Assembly: GCF_000365305.1 (NCBI RefSeq)
Contig: NZ_CM001841.1
Coordinates: 1,636,913-1,700,912, forward strand
Direction: 5' to 3'
Length of the DNA stretch: 64,000 bases
Source: Dickeya dianthicola NCPPB 453
Lineage (GTDB): Bacteria; Pseudomonadota; Gammaproteobacteria; Enterobacterales; Enterobacteriaceae
The notes beneath the pieces were generated by a model, which did not search any database, was not told where the DNA came from, and saw only the letters and a list, made by a program, of their open reading frames with translations. The position numbers were made by a program, and so were the translations under genes. Shown one piece after another: positions 40,123-49,789 of the stretch (positions within the stretch are counted from its first letter, which is position 1; every line of letters begins with the position of its first letter).

Positions 40123-41697
40123 ATGTGCAGAATACACCCAATAACACGGGCAGCGCTGATACTGTGTCTGTTATTCGGCGCGTTTTCGGTTGCTGCCGGC
40201 ACCCATGACAGTGAATTGGTTTATGCCAGCACCAAAGATATTCGTGATATTAATCCTCATCTTTATGCCGGCGAAATGGCCGCCCAGAATATGGTGTTTG
40301 AACCGCTGGTCATCAATACGCCTGACGGTGTGAAACCCTGGCTGGCGGCAAGCTGGACGATATCGCCCGACGGTAAACGGTATATTTTCACGTTGCGCCG
40401 CGATGTTCGGTTTAGCGATGGCGAGCCGTTAACGGCCGATGTCGTCAAACAAAACATAGAGGCGGTGCTGGACAATTATCAACGCCATGCCTGGCTTGAG
40501 CTGGTGCGGCAGATCGATAACGTCACCGCGCTGGACCGTTACCGCGTCCAGATTACGCTGAAAAACCCCTATTACCCGACGTTAATCGAACTGGGGCTGA
40601 CCAGACCGTTCCGTTTTGTGTCGCTCAAGGCGTTTATCGGCGGTAAAACCAAAGACGGGATAACGGGTTATGTGGGAACCGGCCCCTGGCTGCTGGCGGA
40701 GCATAAACCTAATCAATACGCGCGGTTTGTCGCCAATCCCGATTACTGGGGGACCCGGCCGCGCCTTGACGGCGTTGTGTGGCGCGTGATGCCCGACCGA
40801 CAGTCCATGCTGATGGCGTTGCAAAAAGAAACCGTCCAGCTCATTTTCGGCGCGGACGGCGATATGCTGGATATGGACAGCTTTACCGCGCTTGAGGTAG
40901 CGGGAAACTACCCGACGTTGATCAGCCCGCCGGTCGCCTCGCGCGCGCTGGTGCTCAATAGCGCTCGTCCCATCACCGGGGATAAAGCGGTACGGCAGGC
41001 GCTGCAATACGCGATTGATAAAGCGGCGATCGCCGCCGGGATTATGGGCAATAGCGAGAGCGTCGCCGATACCCTGATGTCGCGCCGTGTGCCCTATTGT
41101 GATATCGATTTGCCGGTGTATCGGTTTAATCCGCCGCTAACCGGAACATTGCTGGAGGCGGCCGGCTGGCATCTGGCCGCGGGGAAAACGGTGCGGGAAA
41201 AGCAGGGCAAGGCGCTGGCGCTGATGTTGTCCTATAACCGCAATAACGCGGCGGAAAGGGAGATTGCCGAGCTGATTCAGGATGACCTGAAGCGAGTCGG
41301 CGTGCAGCTGACTATTCTGGGGGAAGAAAAGCAGGCGTTTCTGGACCGCCAAAAATCGGGCGACTTTGACCTGCAATATTCGTTGTCATGGGGAACGCCT
41401 TACGACCCGGCGTCGTATATTTCGTCGTTCCGTATTCCCGCCCATGCGGATTATCAGGCGCAGAAAGCATTACGCCGCAAGCCTGACATCGATAACCTGA
41501 TTGGCGAAATATTGCTGACGCCGAATGAAAAACAGCGTCAGGAACGGTATACGCGGTTATTCACGCTGCTGGCCGATGAAGCGGTATATATCCCGTTAAC
41601 CTATTCAAAAACCAAAGCCATCTATTTGTCCAGGCTGAAAGGGGTGTCGTTTAACGCATCACAGTATGAGATTCCCTTTGAGAAAATGCATTTCTGA
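40123..41697 (+). CDS. nikA: Nickel ABC transporter periplasmic binding protein (NikA-like)
   Basis: From ATG 40123 (a GTG one codon upstream is the alternative) the protein has 524 residues, the length of E. coli NikA, and a signal peptide (AALILCLLFGAFSVAAG). It follows NikA closely: AGEMAAQNMVFEPLV, LDNYQRHAWLELV, ITLKNPYYPTLIELGLTRPFRF, GTGPWLLAEHKPNQY and the RIPAHADYQAQ segment that in E. coli holds the nickel-site His416. It belongs to the SBP-5 peptide/nickel family, so a metallophore or small peptide is also possible. Confidence 0.85.
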   Translation: MCRIHPITRAALILCLLFGAFSVAAGTHDSELVYASTKDIRDINPHLYAGEMAAQNMVFEPLVINTPDGVKPWLAASWTISPDGKRYIFTLRRDVRFSDGEPLTADVVKQNIEAVLDNYQRHAWLELVRQIDNVTALDRYRVQITLKNPYYPTLIELGLTRPFRFVSLKAFIGGKTKDGITGYVGTGPWLLAEHKPNQYARFVANPDYWGTRPRLDGVVWRVMPDRQSMLMALQKETVQLIFGADGDMLDMDSFTALEVAGNYPTLISPPVASRALVLNSARPITGDKAVRQALQYAIDKAAIAAGIMGNSESVADTLMSRRVPYCDIDLPVYRFNPPLTGTLLEAAGWHLAAGKTVREKQGKALALMLSYNRNNAAEREIAELIQDDLKRVGVQLTILGEEKQAFLDRQKSGDFDLQYSLSWGTPYDPASYISSFRIPAHADYQAQKALRRKPDIDNLIGEILLTPNEKQRQERYTRLFTLLADEAVYIPLTYSKTKAIYLSRLKGVSFNASQYEIPFEKMHF

Positions 41698-41781
41698 TTG
41701 CCGAATGATGTTTCTGATAGGGCCTGTTGCCGGCGCTGCGGCGGAGCAATCGTCGGAGCAATGCCGAGGAAAACGGAGCTG

Positions 41782-42714
41782 ATGCGCGCTTATTTCATCA
41801 AACGATTATTCATGACGCTGCCGCTGGCCGTGGTGATGTCGTTTGTGGCTTTTTCGCTGCTGAATCTGGTGCCTTCCGACCCGGCCGAAGTGGCGCTGCG
41901 GGTGAATGACATCGTGCCGACCGACGAAGCCATACAGCTGATGCACCATGAGTTAGGGCTGGATCGGCCTTTTTTCCCGCGCTATGTATTGTGGCTGTGG
42001 AAGGTGCTGCACGGTGATTTCGGCACGTCATTCATCACCCGGCAACCGGTGTGGCATGTGTTCATGCAGGCGCTGCCCGCCACGCTGTATCTGGCCGCGG
42101 TGTCGCTGTTGATGATAGTCACGCTGTCGCTGACGTTGGGCATCGCCTGCGCGTTAACCGAAAATACCCCGTTCGATAAAGCGGTCCGCAGCGTGGTTTT
42201 CCTGACGGTCGCCATTCCTAATTACTGGATTGGTTTGCTGTTGATGTGGGGACTGGCGGTCAACATGGACCTGTTTCCCGTCGGCGGTATGCAGGAAGAA
42301 CGATCGGTCATTTTGCCGTCATGCACGTTGATGCTGGGATACATCGGCACCTATATCCGGCTGATCAGGGGCAGCATGATCGGTAATTTGCAGCAAAACT
42401 ACGTGTTGTACGCCAGAGCGAGGGGGCTGCCTGCGCCGTTGATTATCGGTAAACATGTGCTGGCGAATTCCCTGCACGCGGCGTTGGTGGCGATAGGCAT
42501 GAGCATTCCGAAACTCATTGCCGGCACGGTGGTGATCGAAAATATCTTTGCCTGGCCCGGCGTCGGCCGCTTGTGCCTTTCCGCGATTTTCAATCGTGAC
42601 TATCCGATGATTCAAGCCTACATGCTGCTGATGGCGTTGCTGTTCCTGGGGTTTAATTTTTTGACCGATGTGTTGCAGGCCAAACTTGACCCGCGAATCA
42701 GGGGAGAACGCTAA
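41782..42714 (+). CDS. nikB: Nickel/peptide ABC transporter permease (NikB-like)
   Basis: ATG 41782 follows CGGAG and gives 310 residues (E. coli NikB 314). The frame also opens upstream but that part is not membrane-like. Six helices and the inner-membrane coupling motif (YARARGLPAPLIIGKHVLANSL, then NIFAWPGVGRLCLSAI) mark a DppB-type permease. It pairs with nikC, which starts two bases later. Confidence 0.88.
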   Translation: MRAYFIKRLFMTLPLAVVMSFVAFSLLNLVPSDPAEVALRVNDIVPTDEAIQLMHHELGLDRPFFPRYVLWLWKVLHGDFGTSFITRQPVWHVFMQALPATLYLAAVSLLMIVTLSLTLGIACALTENTPFDKAVRSVVFLTVAIPNYWIGLLLMWGLAVNMDLFPVGGMQEERSVILPSCTLMLGYIGTYIRLIRGSMIGNLQQNYVLYARARGLPAPLIIGKHVLANSLHAALVAIGMSIPKLIAGTVVIENIFAWPGVGRLCLSAIFNRDYPMIQAYMLLMALLFLGFNFLTDVLQAKLDPRIRGER

Positions 42715-42716
42715 TC

Positions 42717-43580
42717 ATGGCGTGGGCTATCGGAAAAAAAATAACGCAGGATCGACTGGCTTTGCTGTGTTGTCTGTTGCTGCTGATGGTGTTGATTTTC
42801 GGTGTTTTTGCGCCGTATATCGCCCCGCATGATCCGGCGTTGACGTCGGTCAGGCATAAGTATCAGGGCGCCAGCCTGCTCTATCCGCTCGGCACGGATA
42901 ATCTGGGCCGGTGCGTGTTTTCGCGTCTGGTGTTTGGCGTGAGAACTACGGTGTTTTATAGCGTCGCGGCCATGATGCTGACCGTGCTGGCCGGCGCAAT
43001 AGTCGGCCTGATCGCCGGCTATTTCAAAGGCAGAGTCGACGGGCTTTTAATGCGCGTTTGCGACGCCATGCTCTCTTTTCCCGGCGAGGTGATGATTTTC
43101 GCCATCGTGGGGATTATCGGGCCGGGAATGCAAAATATCCTGCTGGCGGTGGTGCTGGCGAAATGGGCCTGGTACGCGCGCATGGTCAGAGGGATGGCGC
43201 TGCGGTACGGCAGTAAAAATTATGTCAATTACGCGCGTGTGATTGCCGCGCCTTCCGCCTATGTGATGCGCCGGCACTTATTGCCGGCCGCCGCCGCCGA
43301 GCTGGTTATTCTGGCTTCCGCGGATATCGGCAGCGTAATACTGATGATCTCCGCGCTCTCTTTTCTGGGCCTGGGCGCTCAGCCGCCGTTGCCGGAATGG
43401 GGAAATATGCTCAGCGAGGCGAAAGACGTCATGCTGACTCACCCGACACAAATGTTGCCCGCCGGCATCGCCATTGCCGTGGTGGTTGCCGCCTGTCATG
43501 TGGTCGGCGATTTTTTGCGCGACGCGCTGGACCCCGCCGCTTATGCCGGCCGCGACGCTTATGCCAGTAGCGAAAAATAG
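42717..43580 (+). CDS. nikC: Nickel/peptide ABC transporter permease (NikC-like)
   Basis: 287 residues with six helices, DppC-type: HPLGTDNLGRCVFSRL-type start block (YPLGTDNLGRCVFSRLVFGVRT), then NYVNYARVIAAPSAYVMRRHLLPAAAAELVI as the coupling helix and SFLGLGAQPPLPEWGNML, the family hallmark. It is encoded next to nikB and precedes the two ATPases. Confidence 0.9.
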   Translation: MAWAIGKKITQDRLALLCCLLLLMVLIFGVFAPYIAPHDPALTSVRHKYQGASLLYPLGTDNLGRCVFSRLVFGVRTTVFYSVAAMMLTVLAGAIVGLIAGYFKGRVDGLLMRVCDAMLSFPGEVMIFAIVGIIGPGMQNILLAVVLAKWAWYARMVRGMALRYGSKNYVNYARVIAAPSAYVMRRHLLPAAAAELVILASADIGSVILMISALSFLGLGAQPPLPEWGNMLSEAKDVMLTHPTQMLPAGIAIAVVVAACHVVGDFLRDALDPAAYAGRDAYASSEK

Positions 43581-43586
43581 GCCGTG

Positions 43587-44399
43587 ATGACGCCGCCGGC
43601 ATTGCTGGAGATTAACCGGCTCGCGGTTGCTGATACGCGCAACGGCCGCGTCCTGCTGAGCGATATGACTCTGACGCTGCCTGAACGCGGCTGTACGGCT
43701 ATCGTGGGGGAGAGCGGCGGCGGAAAAAGCCTGTTATGCAAAAGCCTGCTCGGCCTGTTGCCGCCGTGGCTGCGCGTCAGCGGCGAAACGGTGTTCCGCG
43801 GCCGCGATTTGCAACGTCTCTCGTCGAAAGAATGGCTGACTGTTCGCGGCAAACAGATAGCACTGATCATGCAAGACGCCGCCAGCGCGTTTGATCCGCT
43901 GTATACGGTGGGTAACCATCTTGATGAAACCCTGACGCGGCATACCGCGTTAACGCGCGTGCAGCGCCGGGTTCGCGCTCAGGATCTGCTGGGAAACGTC
44001 GGACTGCGGGATGCGGCCGAACTCCTGGCGAAATATCCCCATCAGCTGTCCGGCGGGATGCTGCAACGCGTGATGATCGCCATCGCGCTGGCGTCGCAAC
44101 CGGCGTTGATTATTGCGGATGAACCGACCACCTCGCTTGACGGCATTACCCAGTATCACATCGTGCAGCAGTTTATCCGCCTGCAAAAAAACGCTGATAG
44201 CGCCATGCTGTTTGTTTCTCATGACCTGGCGCTGGTCAGGGCGCTGGCGCAGTATGTGGTGGTGATGAAAGACGGCCGGATCGTTGAACAAGGGGAAACC
44301 GAACGGGTATTCGCCCACCCCGAACAGGATTATACGCGCGGCCTGATTGACACCCGCAGGCGATTAAGTCGGGCCTTCAATCAGCTGATGGGGAAATAA
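43587..44399 (+). CDS. nikD: Nickel/peptide ABC transporter ATPase (NikD-like)
   Basis: Starts at ATG 43587 or the GTG one codon before; 270 residues. Walker [12 protein letters not shown]-loop [12 protein letters not shown], signature [12 protein letters not shown] and Walker [13 protein letters not shown] are all intact, with the His switch in VSHDLAL. It is the first of the two ATP-binding subunits of the transporter. Confidence 0.9.
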   Translation: MTPPALLEINRLAVADTRNGRVLLSDMTLTLPERGCTAIVGESGGGKSLLCKSLLGLLPPWLRVSGETVFRGRDLQRLSSKEWLTVRGKQIALIMQDAASAFDPLYTVGNHLDETLTRHTALTRVQRRVRAQDLLGNVGLRDAAELLAKYPHQLSGGMLQRVMIAIALASQPALIIADEPTTSLDGITQYHIVQQFIRLQKNADSAMLFVSHDLALVRALAQYVVVMKDGRIVEQGETERVFAHPEQDYTRGLIDTRRRLSRAFNQLMGK

Positions 44400-44402
44400 C
44401 GC

Positions 44403-45164
44403 ATGTTGCTTGAGGTTCGGCAGGTTGAAAAAAGCTATTGGGAAAACCGCGGACAGTTTTTCTCGAAAAGAAAACGCACGGTGATAAAAAATGTTTCGTT
44501 CTCGCTTGCGCACGGCGATTGTCTCGGCGTTATCGGCGAAAGCGGCGGCGGGAAAAGTACGCTGGCTCGCCTGATTAGCGGGCTGGAACGGCCCGACCGG
44601 GGGACAATATTATTAGCCGGCGAGCCGGTCTTTTCCCCCCAAAATAGAAGACGCCGAATGAGCGCCGTATTCCAGGATTATACCTCGTCGATTAATCCGC
44701 TGATGACGGTGTATCAGGCGTTGTCCGAACCGTTGCTGCTGCAAAAAACCACCGGCCGGGCCGGGCAGGATCGCCGAATAACCGAATTATTAGCGCTGGC
44801 CGGTTTAGCGCCGGAATTAGGCGGGCGTTATGTCCATGAATTATCGGGCGGCCAGATTCAGCGCGTCTGTATTTGCCGGGCGGTGGCGACCAACCCGCAA
44901 CTGCTTATTCTGGATGAAGCTATCAGCGCGCTGGATGTGTCTTCACAGGTGCAGATTCTGGATCTGCTCATCGACCTGAAAAAGCGGTTTAACCTTTCCT
45001 GCCTGTTTATTACGCATGATATTCAGGCGGCGGCGTATCTGTGCAATAACGTGATTTTCTTCCGCGAGGGCGAAATCATTGAAACCTGTGCCGTTAACGA
45101 TTTATCCGCAGTTTCCCACCCATATTCAAAAACGCTGCTGCAAGCGGTCATGACCTTTCGCTAA
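44403..45164 (+). CDS. nikE: Nickel/peptide ABC transporter ATPase (NikE-like)
   Basis: 253 residues, ending the operon. It has Walker [15 protein letters not shown]-loop VFQDYTSSINPL, signature LSGGQIQRVCICRAV, Walker B LLILDEAISALD and switch His in ITHDIQAAAYL. It lies four bases after nikD. No terminator with T tract follows; two direct repeats TGCCAGAGAATYACC (45226-45240 and 45242-45256) lie in the 230-base gap to the MarR gene. Confidence 0.9.
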   Translation: MLLEVRQVEKSYWENRGQFFSKRKRTVIKNVSFSLAHGDCLGVIGESGGGKSTLARLISGLERPDRGTILLAGEPVFSPQNRRRRMSAVFQDYTSSINPLMTVYQALSEPLLLQKTTGRAGQDRRITELLALAGLAPELGGRYVHELSGGQIQRVCICRAVATNPQLLILDEAISALDVSSQVQILDLLIDLKKRFNLSCLFITHDIQAAAYLCNNVIFFREGEIIETCAVNDLSAVSHPYSKTLLQAVMTFR

Positions 45165-45225
45165 GGCGCGATGGCGTTATGTCGGCCGCATGACGCCTTC
45201 ACGCCGGCAGCGCCACGACTCACTT

Positions 45226-45256
45226 TGCCAGAGAATTACCCTGCCAGAGAATCACC
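45226..45256. repeat. Short tandem direct repeat after nikE
   Basis: TGCCAGAGAATTACC and TGCCAGAGAATCACC, 16-base period, in the gap between nikE and the MarR operon. No role can be assigned. Confidence 0.5.
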
Positions 45257-45330
45257 GGACCGGACATCGCCGCTTCGGCACGCCGCGTTGGCGTTCCGGG
45301 GAGGAGAACCTGTGTAAATAAGAATTGATA

Positions 45331-45383
45331 TTGACATTTAACTGACTAGGCATTAATTTCATCATAAATTAATGCCTAGTCAG
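45331..45383 (+). promoter_or_regulatory. Promoter with long palindromic operator for the MarR-efflux operon
   Basis: TTGACA (45331-45336), a 17-base spacer and TAATTT (45354-45359) form a likely sigma-70 promoter. Over the -10 lies a perfect palindrome: CTGACTAGGCATTAATTT (45342-45359) and AAATTAATGCCTAGTCAG (45366-45383), 18-base arms with a CATCAT centre. The MarR gene starts 12 bases after the palindrome. Autorepression, relieved by a small molecule, is the normal mode for such MarR/efflux operons, so this is a very strong operator candidate. Confidence 0.85.
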
Positions 45384-45394
45384 GTTTTTGTGTA

Positions 45395-45865
45395 ATGAAC
45401 CACACCACCACTGAAACGCTTTACCCGATTGGCTTGCTGATCCACCTGGCAAACCAGTTCAAAGATAACCTGCTGACTGACTATTTTGCCGACAGCGACA
45501 TCACCGCGCCCCAATTCAAGGTGTTGATCAGTATCTATAAAGGCTTCACCAGCCCGGTGGAGGTGAGCAAAAACGTGATGATGGACGGCGGCGCGCTGAG
45601 TCGCATGATTGAGCGGATGGTGAAGCGGGAGCTGATTGTGCGTCAGCCTCACCCCTGCGATAAGCGGCAGGTGATTTTGGCGCTGACCGAAAAAGGGCTG
45701 GCGATCTACCAGCATTTCGAGCAGGAAGGGATGCGGATTGTGCTGGCGCAAACCACTGCGCGCCTGACGCCTCAGGAAGTGGAGCAACTGATGCGATTGC
45801 TCACCAAGATGTTGCCGGATGACGTGATAGCACGCTATTTGCGTACTGAGTTTACTAATAATTAA
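45395..45865 (+). CDS. MarR-family transcriptional regulator
   Basis: 156 residues with a winged helix domain: FKVLISIYKG, VEVSKNVMMDGGALSRMIERMVKRELIVRQPHPCDKRQVILALTEKG, the DxRxxxLxLTxKG-type wing being clear. The adjacent palindromic operator and the following HlyD-DHA2 genes make it a probable local repressor, as EmrR/MprA in emrRAB of E. coli. Confidence 0.92.
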   Translation: MNHTTTETLYPIGLLIHLANQFKDNLLTDYFADSDITAPQFKVLISIYKGFTSPVEVSKNVMMDGGALSRMIERMVKRELIVRQPHPCDKRQVILALTEKGLAIYQHFEQEGMRIVLAQTTARLTPQEVEQLMRLLTKMLPDDVIARYLRTEFTNN

Positions 45866-45878
45866 GGTTACCATTGAT

Positions 45879-47057
45879 ATGGAAACGACAACTCATTCCT
45901 CTGAGCCGCGCGCCAGTCGCCGTAAAGGTTACTTCGCCATTCTGCTGTTGGTGTTGCTGCTGGGCGCGGCAGGCAGCACGGCCTATTACCAACTTTACCT
46001 GCGTTTTTATGAAACTACCGACAACGCGTACGTGGGCGGCAACCTGATCACGCTGACGCCGCAAGTGGGCGGCACCGTGACCCAGGTCAGCGTGGATGAC
46101 GGCGACTATGTAGAAAAAGGGCAGTTACTGGTGCAGCTCAGTCAGAGCGATACCCTCATCGCGTTGCAGCAATCGGAAGCGCAACTGGCCAGCGCCGTGC
46201 GTCAGGTGCGCGGCCTGTATAGCACCGTCGATAATTATCAGGCGCAGGTCGCGTCCAGGCAGGTGGCGTTGCAACAGGCGATTGGCGACTATAACCGTCG
46301 TAAAGGACTGGCAACGAAGGGCGCCATTTCCGCCGAGGACCTGGCGCATTATCAGGACGCGGTCAACAGCGCCCGCAGCGCGCTCGATGCGGCTGAGCAG
46401 GCGCTGCGCACCAATCAGGCGAGGGTCGATAATACCGTGCTGGACGACCATCCCGACATTAAAAACGCGGTGGCGGACCTGCGCAGTAAATATCTGGACT
46501 GGGCGCGCAGCGCCGTCGTCGCGCCGGTCAGCGGTTATGTCGCCAGGCGCGCGGTTCAGGTCGGGATGCGCGTCAGCGCCGGCGCGACCCTGATGACTAT
46601 CGTGCCGCTCGACCAAGTGTGGGTGGACGCCAATTTCAAAGAAAGCCAGATGCTGCAAATGCGGCTGGGGCAGCCGGTAACCCTGACGGCGGATATCTAT
46701 GGCGACAAAAACGTATACCACGGCACCATACAGAGCCTGGGGATCGGCACCGGCAGCGCGTTCTCTCTGCTGCCGGCGCAGAACGCCAGCGGCAACTGGA
46801 TTAAAATCGTGCAGCGTCTGCCGGTGCGCATCGCACTGGAGCCGGAAGGATTGAAACAGCGCCCGCTGCGTATCGGCCTGTCGATGCTGGCTAACGTGGA
46901 TCTGCACAATACGCAGGGCGAACTGCTGCCGGCCGCACCGGTTAATGCGCCGCGCTATCGCACCGATGTGTACGACGATCCGCTGCGGCAGGCTGATAAT
47001 CTGGTAGCGAAAATTCTTCGCGACAACAGTCAGCCATTGACGAGCTCGCGTGGCTAA
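45879..47057 (+). CDS. HlyD/EmrA-type membrane fusion protein
   Basis: 392 residues with one N-terminal helix (YFAILLLVLLLGAAGSTAYYQL), a biotin-lipoyl-like half (ETTDNAYVGGNLITLTPQVGGTVTQVSVDDGDYVEKGQLLVQL), an alpha-hairpin of about 100 residues and a beta-barrel (WVDANFKESQMLQMRLGQPVTL). It bridges the inner-membrane DHA2 pump to an outer-membrane channel such as TolC. EmrA-like in architecture; its exact substrate is unknown. Confidence 0.92.
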   Translation: METTTHSSEPRASRRKGYFAILLLVLLLGAAGSTAYYQLYLRFYETTDNAYVGGNLITLTPQVGGTVTQVSVDDGDYVEKGQLLVQLSQSDTLIALQQSEAQLASAVRQVRGLYSTVDNYQAQVASRQVALQQAIGDYNRRKGLATKGAISAEDLAHYQDAVNSARSALDAAEQALRTNQARVDNTVLDDHPDIKNAVADLRSKYLDWARSAVVAPVSGYVARRAVQVGMRVSAGATLMTIVPLDQVWVDANFKESQMLQMRLGQPVTLTADIYGDKNVYHGTIQSLGIGTGSAFSLLPAQNASGNWIKIVQRLPVRIALEPEGLKQRPLRIGLSMLANVDLHNTQGELLPAAPVNAPRYRTDVYDDPLRQADNLVAKILRDNSQPLTSSRG

Positions 47058-47067
47058 GGCGGCGGTG

Positions 47068-48594
47068 ATGAACGATAAAGCCGCTTTTACACCGCCGAAT
47101 CCGGGACTGGCGACGCTGGCGATATCGCTGGCGACCTTCATGCAGGTGCTGGATTCCACCATCGCCAATGTTTCGCTGCCGACGATAGCCGGCAATCTCG
47201 GCGTCAGTTCGGATCAAAGCACTTGGGTGATTACCTCATTTGCCGTGTGCAACGCCATTTCCCTGCCGCTGACCGGCTGGCTGGCGCGCATCGTCGGTCA
47301 GCGGCGGTTGTTTGTCGTTTCGGTGCTGCTGTTCAGTCTGGCCTCTTTTCTGTGCGGCTTCTCGCGCAGCATGACGGAACTGATTGTTTTTCGGGCTTTA
47401 CAGGGCTTTTTCGCCGGGCCGATGTACCCCATGTGCCAGACGCTGCTGCTGATGATTTTCCCGCCATCGCGCCGCAACATGGCGCTGGCGTTACTGGCGA
47501 TGGTGACGGTGGTGGGGCCGATTGTCGGTCCGATTACCGGCGGGTGGGTAACCGACAACTACACCTGGCCGTGGATTTTTTACATCAACGTGCCGATCGG
47601 CCTGTTCGCCGCCGGGGTGGTGATGGCGCAACTGCGCGACTGGCAGGACACAACGATGCGCGCCCGCGTCGATTATGTCGGCATTGGGCTGCTGGTTCTC
47701 GGCGTCGGCCTGTTGCAGGTGGTGCTGGATAAGGGCAACGACCTGGACTGGTTTGCCTCCGCGGATATCGTGACGATGTCGGTGATTTCCGCCATCGCGC
47801 TGGTGTCCTTTGTTATCTGGGAACTGGGGGAACGCGACCCGCTGGTCAACCTGCGGTTGTTCGCCGACCGGAATTTCACTATCGGCACGGTATCGCTGAT
47901 GCTCGGCTACGCCGCGTTTTTCGCCATCAACGTGATTTTGCCCCAGTGGTTGCAGACCTGGATGGGATACACCTCAACCTGGGCGGGGCTGGCGGCCGCG
48001 CCGATGGGGATGTTACCGCTGCTGCTTACGCCGATTGTCGGCCGTTACGGTAACCGGGTGGACCTACGCCTTCTGGCCTCGCTGTCGTTTGTGATCATGG
48101 GCCTGTCGTGCCTGATGCGCGCCCAGTTCACCATCGACGTCGATTTCATTACGGTGGCCGGTGTACAGCTGTTTATGGGGATTGGCGTGGCGTTTTTCTT
48201 TGTGCCGCTGACCTCCATTTTACTGTCGAATCTGCACGGCAAGGATGTGGCGGAAGGCTCTGGGCTATCGACCTTTCTGCGTGTGCTGGGCGGGGGGTTC
48301 GCGTCGTCGCTGACCACCTGGATCTGGTCGCATCGCGAGATTTATCACCACGCGGTGCTGAGCGAAAGCGTCTCCGTCTACAACCCGGCGGCGGTGGATT
48401 ACCTCAATCAGATGGGCGGCATCAACCAGACCACGCTGGCACAGTTGGACAAAACCGTGCAGCAGCAGGCGTGGATGGCATCCACCGTCGATTATTTCCA
48501 TCTGCTGGGTTGGGGGTTTATGGCGCTGGTAGTGATCATCTGGTTCGCCAGACCGCCGTTTACTAAAGCCGGGCCGGCTGCCGCCGGACATTAG
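47068..48594 (+). CDS. DHA2-family (EmrB/QacA) multidrug MFS transporter
   Basis: I prefer ATG 47068 (508 residues) with AAGGCGG just upstream; a GTG at 47050, overlapping the preceding stop, would add six residues. Fourteen helices are predicted by the hydrophobic pattern. DHA2 signatures are MQVLDSTIANVSLPTIAGNLG near the N-terminus, WVITSFAVCNAISLPLTGWLA and GPIVGPITGGWVTDNYTWPWIFYINVPIG. It forms a tripartite drug/proton pump with the preceding fusion protein. Confidence 0.92.
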   Translation: MNDKAAFTPPNPGLATLAISLATFMQVLDSTIANVSLPTIAGNLGVSSDQSTWVITSFAVCNAISLPLTGWLARIVGQRRLFVVSVLLFSLASFLCGFSRSMTELIVFRALQGFFAGPMYPMCQTLLLMIFPPSRRNMALALLAMVTVVGPIVGPITGGWVTDNYTWPWIFYINVPIGLFAAGVVMAQLRDWQDTTMRARVDYVGIGLLVLGVGLLQVVLDKGNDLDWFASADIVTMSVISAIALVSFVIWELGERDPLVNLRLFADRNFTIGTVSLMLGYAAFFAINVILPQWLQTWMGYTSTWAGLAAAPMGMLPLLLTPIVGRYGNRVDLRLLASLSFVIMGLSCLMRAQFTIDVDFITVAGVQLFMGIGVAFFFVPLTSILLSNLHGKDVAEGSGLSTFLRVLGGGFASSLTTWIWSHREIYHHAVLSESVSVYNPAAVDYLNQMGGINQTTLAQLDKTVQQQAWMASTVDYFHLLGWGFMALVVIIWFARPPFTKAGPAAAGH

Positions 48595-48685
48595 TCCGCG
48601 GTAGCCGATAGGTAAATGATGCCGATGCAGGTGCGTTATCGGCGAGTGTTTAGATGTTTCTGATGTTCAGCGAGGAGGTTCTGCC

Positions 48686-49585
48686 ATGATGTTATCAACG
48701 ATGCCGTCTATGATGAGATTTACCGCCGATCTGATTGGCTGGATAGAGAACCATCTTGAAAGCCCGCTGATGATCAATGACGTCACTGCGAAGTCGGGCT
48801 ACAGCAAATGGCATTTGCAGCGCATCTTCAAGAAAGAAACCGGCGTTTCGCTGGGGTCGTATATTCGCAGCCGGCGGTTGAGCAAAGCGGCGATCGAATT
48901 AAAACTGACCAACCAAACCATTCAGGACGTAGCGTTACGTTATTGTTTTGATTCCCAGCAATCATTTACCCGTACTTTTAAAAAGCATTTCGGGATGTCG
49001 CCCGGACATTATCGCAAAGCGCTACGTTGGGATTTTTCCGGCCTGCAACCATCGTTAGGCGACAATGTGGACTGGCTTCCGATCCCTGAAGTGGTTGATT
49101 TACCCGCCCGGCCGGTTAATACATCCTTTTTTGAGCATACCCAAAATATTGATGATTTTATTTCGGCGAGTGATATCCCGCAACGAATAACATTATGGGA
49201 GCAGGCAAGCCGCCGATATAGTGGCCCGGATGTGGTTATCTATTCTTTTTTAAACTTTATTCCGGACCCGAATCGGATTAACCGCCATGTGCGGGTGGCG
49301 TACCATATTAGCGCCGTTGACCCGTATGATAATGTCGATGCTGATAATGTTTCCGGGCAGACGTCGGCCGAAACAGAGCGTTATTTGCGCTTTATGTTTG
49401 CCGGGGATGTGGCGGAATACACCTCGTTTCTGAAAACGATTTATCATCATATTTTACCCGGCCAGGCTTATACCCGCATGAGTGGCGGCGATCTGGAAGT
49501 GATCCGCTGCAAGAAAGGCGCGCAAGGCAGGATAGATACCGATTATTTTGAAGCCGAGTATTATATCCCGTTTGATCGCCAATAA
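48686..49585 (+). CDS. AraC/XylS regulator, Rob-like (HTH + GyrI-like domain)
   Basis: 299 residues with the DNA-binding domain at the N-terminus (NDVTAKSGYSKWHLQRIFKKETGVSLGSYIRSRRL and IQDVALRYCFDSQQSFTRTFKKHFGMSPGHYRK) and a C-terminal GyrI-like ligand domain, the Rob arrangement. A ribosome site (CGAGGAGG) precedes ATG 48686. It lies just after the efflux operon, so control of drug-efflux genes is plausible. Confidence 0.9.
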   Translation: MMLSTMPSMMRFTADLIGWIENHLESPLMINDVTAKSGYSKWHLQRIFKKETGVSLGSYIRSRRLSKAAIELKLTNQTIQDVALRYCFDSQQSFTRTFKKHFGMSPGHYRKALRWDFSGLQPSLGDNVDWLPIPEVVDLPARPVNTSFFEHTQNIDDFISASDIPQRITLWEQASRRYSGPDVVIYSFLNFIPDPNRINRHVRVAYHISAVDPYDNVDADNVSGQTSAETERYLRFMFAGDVAEYTSFLKTIYHHILPGQAYTRMSGGDLEVIRCKKGAQGRIDTDYFEAEYYIPFDRQ

Positions 49586-49789
49586 GTCAGGCTGTGTCCG
49601 CATTGAGTCGTCTTGCGGGCACGGTTGAAATACTGGCGGAATTTCACTGTAATGCGGCGTAACTCGCTGCTTGAGTGGACCGCCGATAGTGACTTTCTCA
49701 TCGTGTTGTTTCAGTTTTATCGGATGGTGCCTGATGGCTGTGAGGGTATACTGCATCGCAGTTTTCGATCACAGAAGAGTAAGCGTGTT

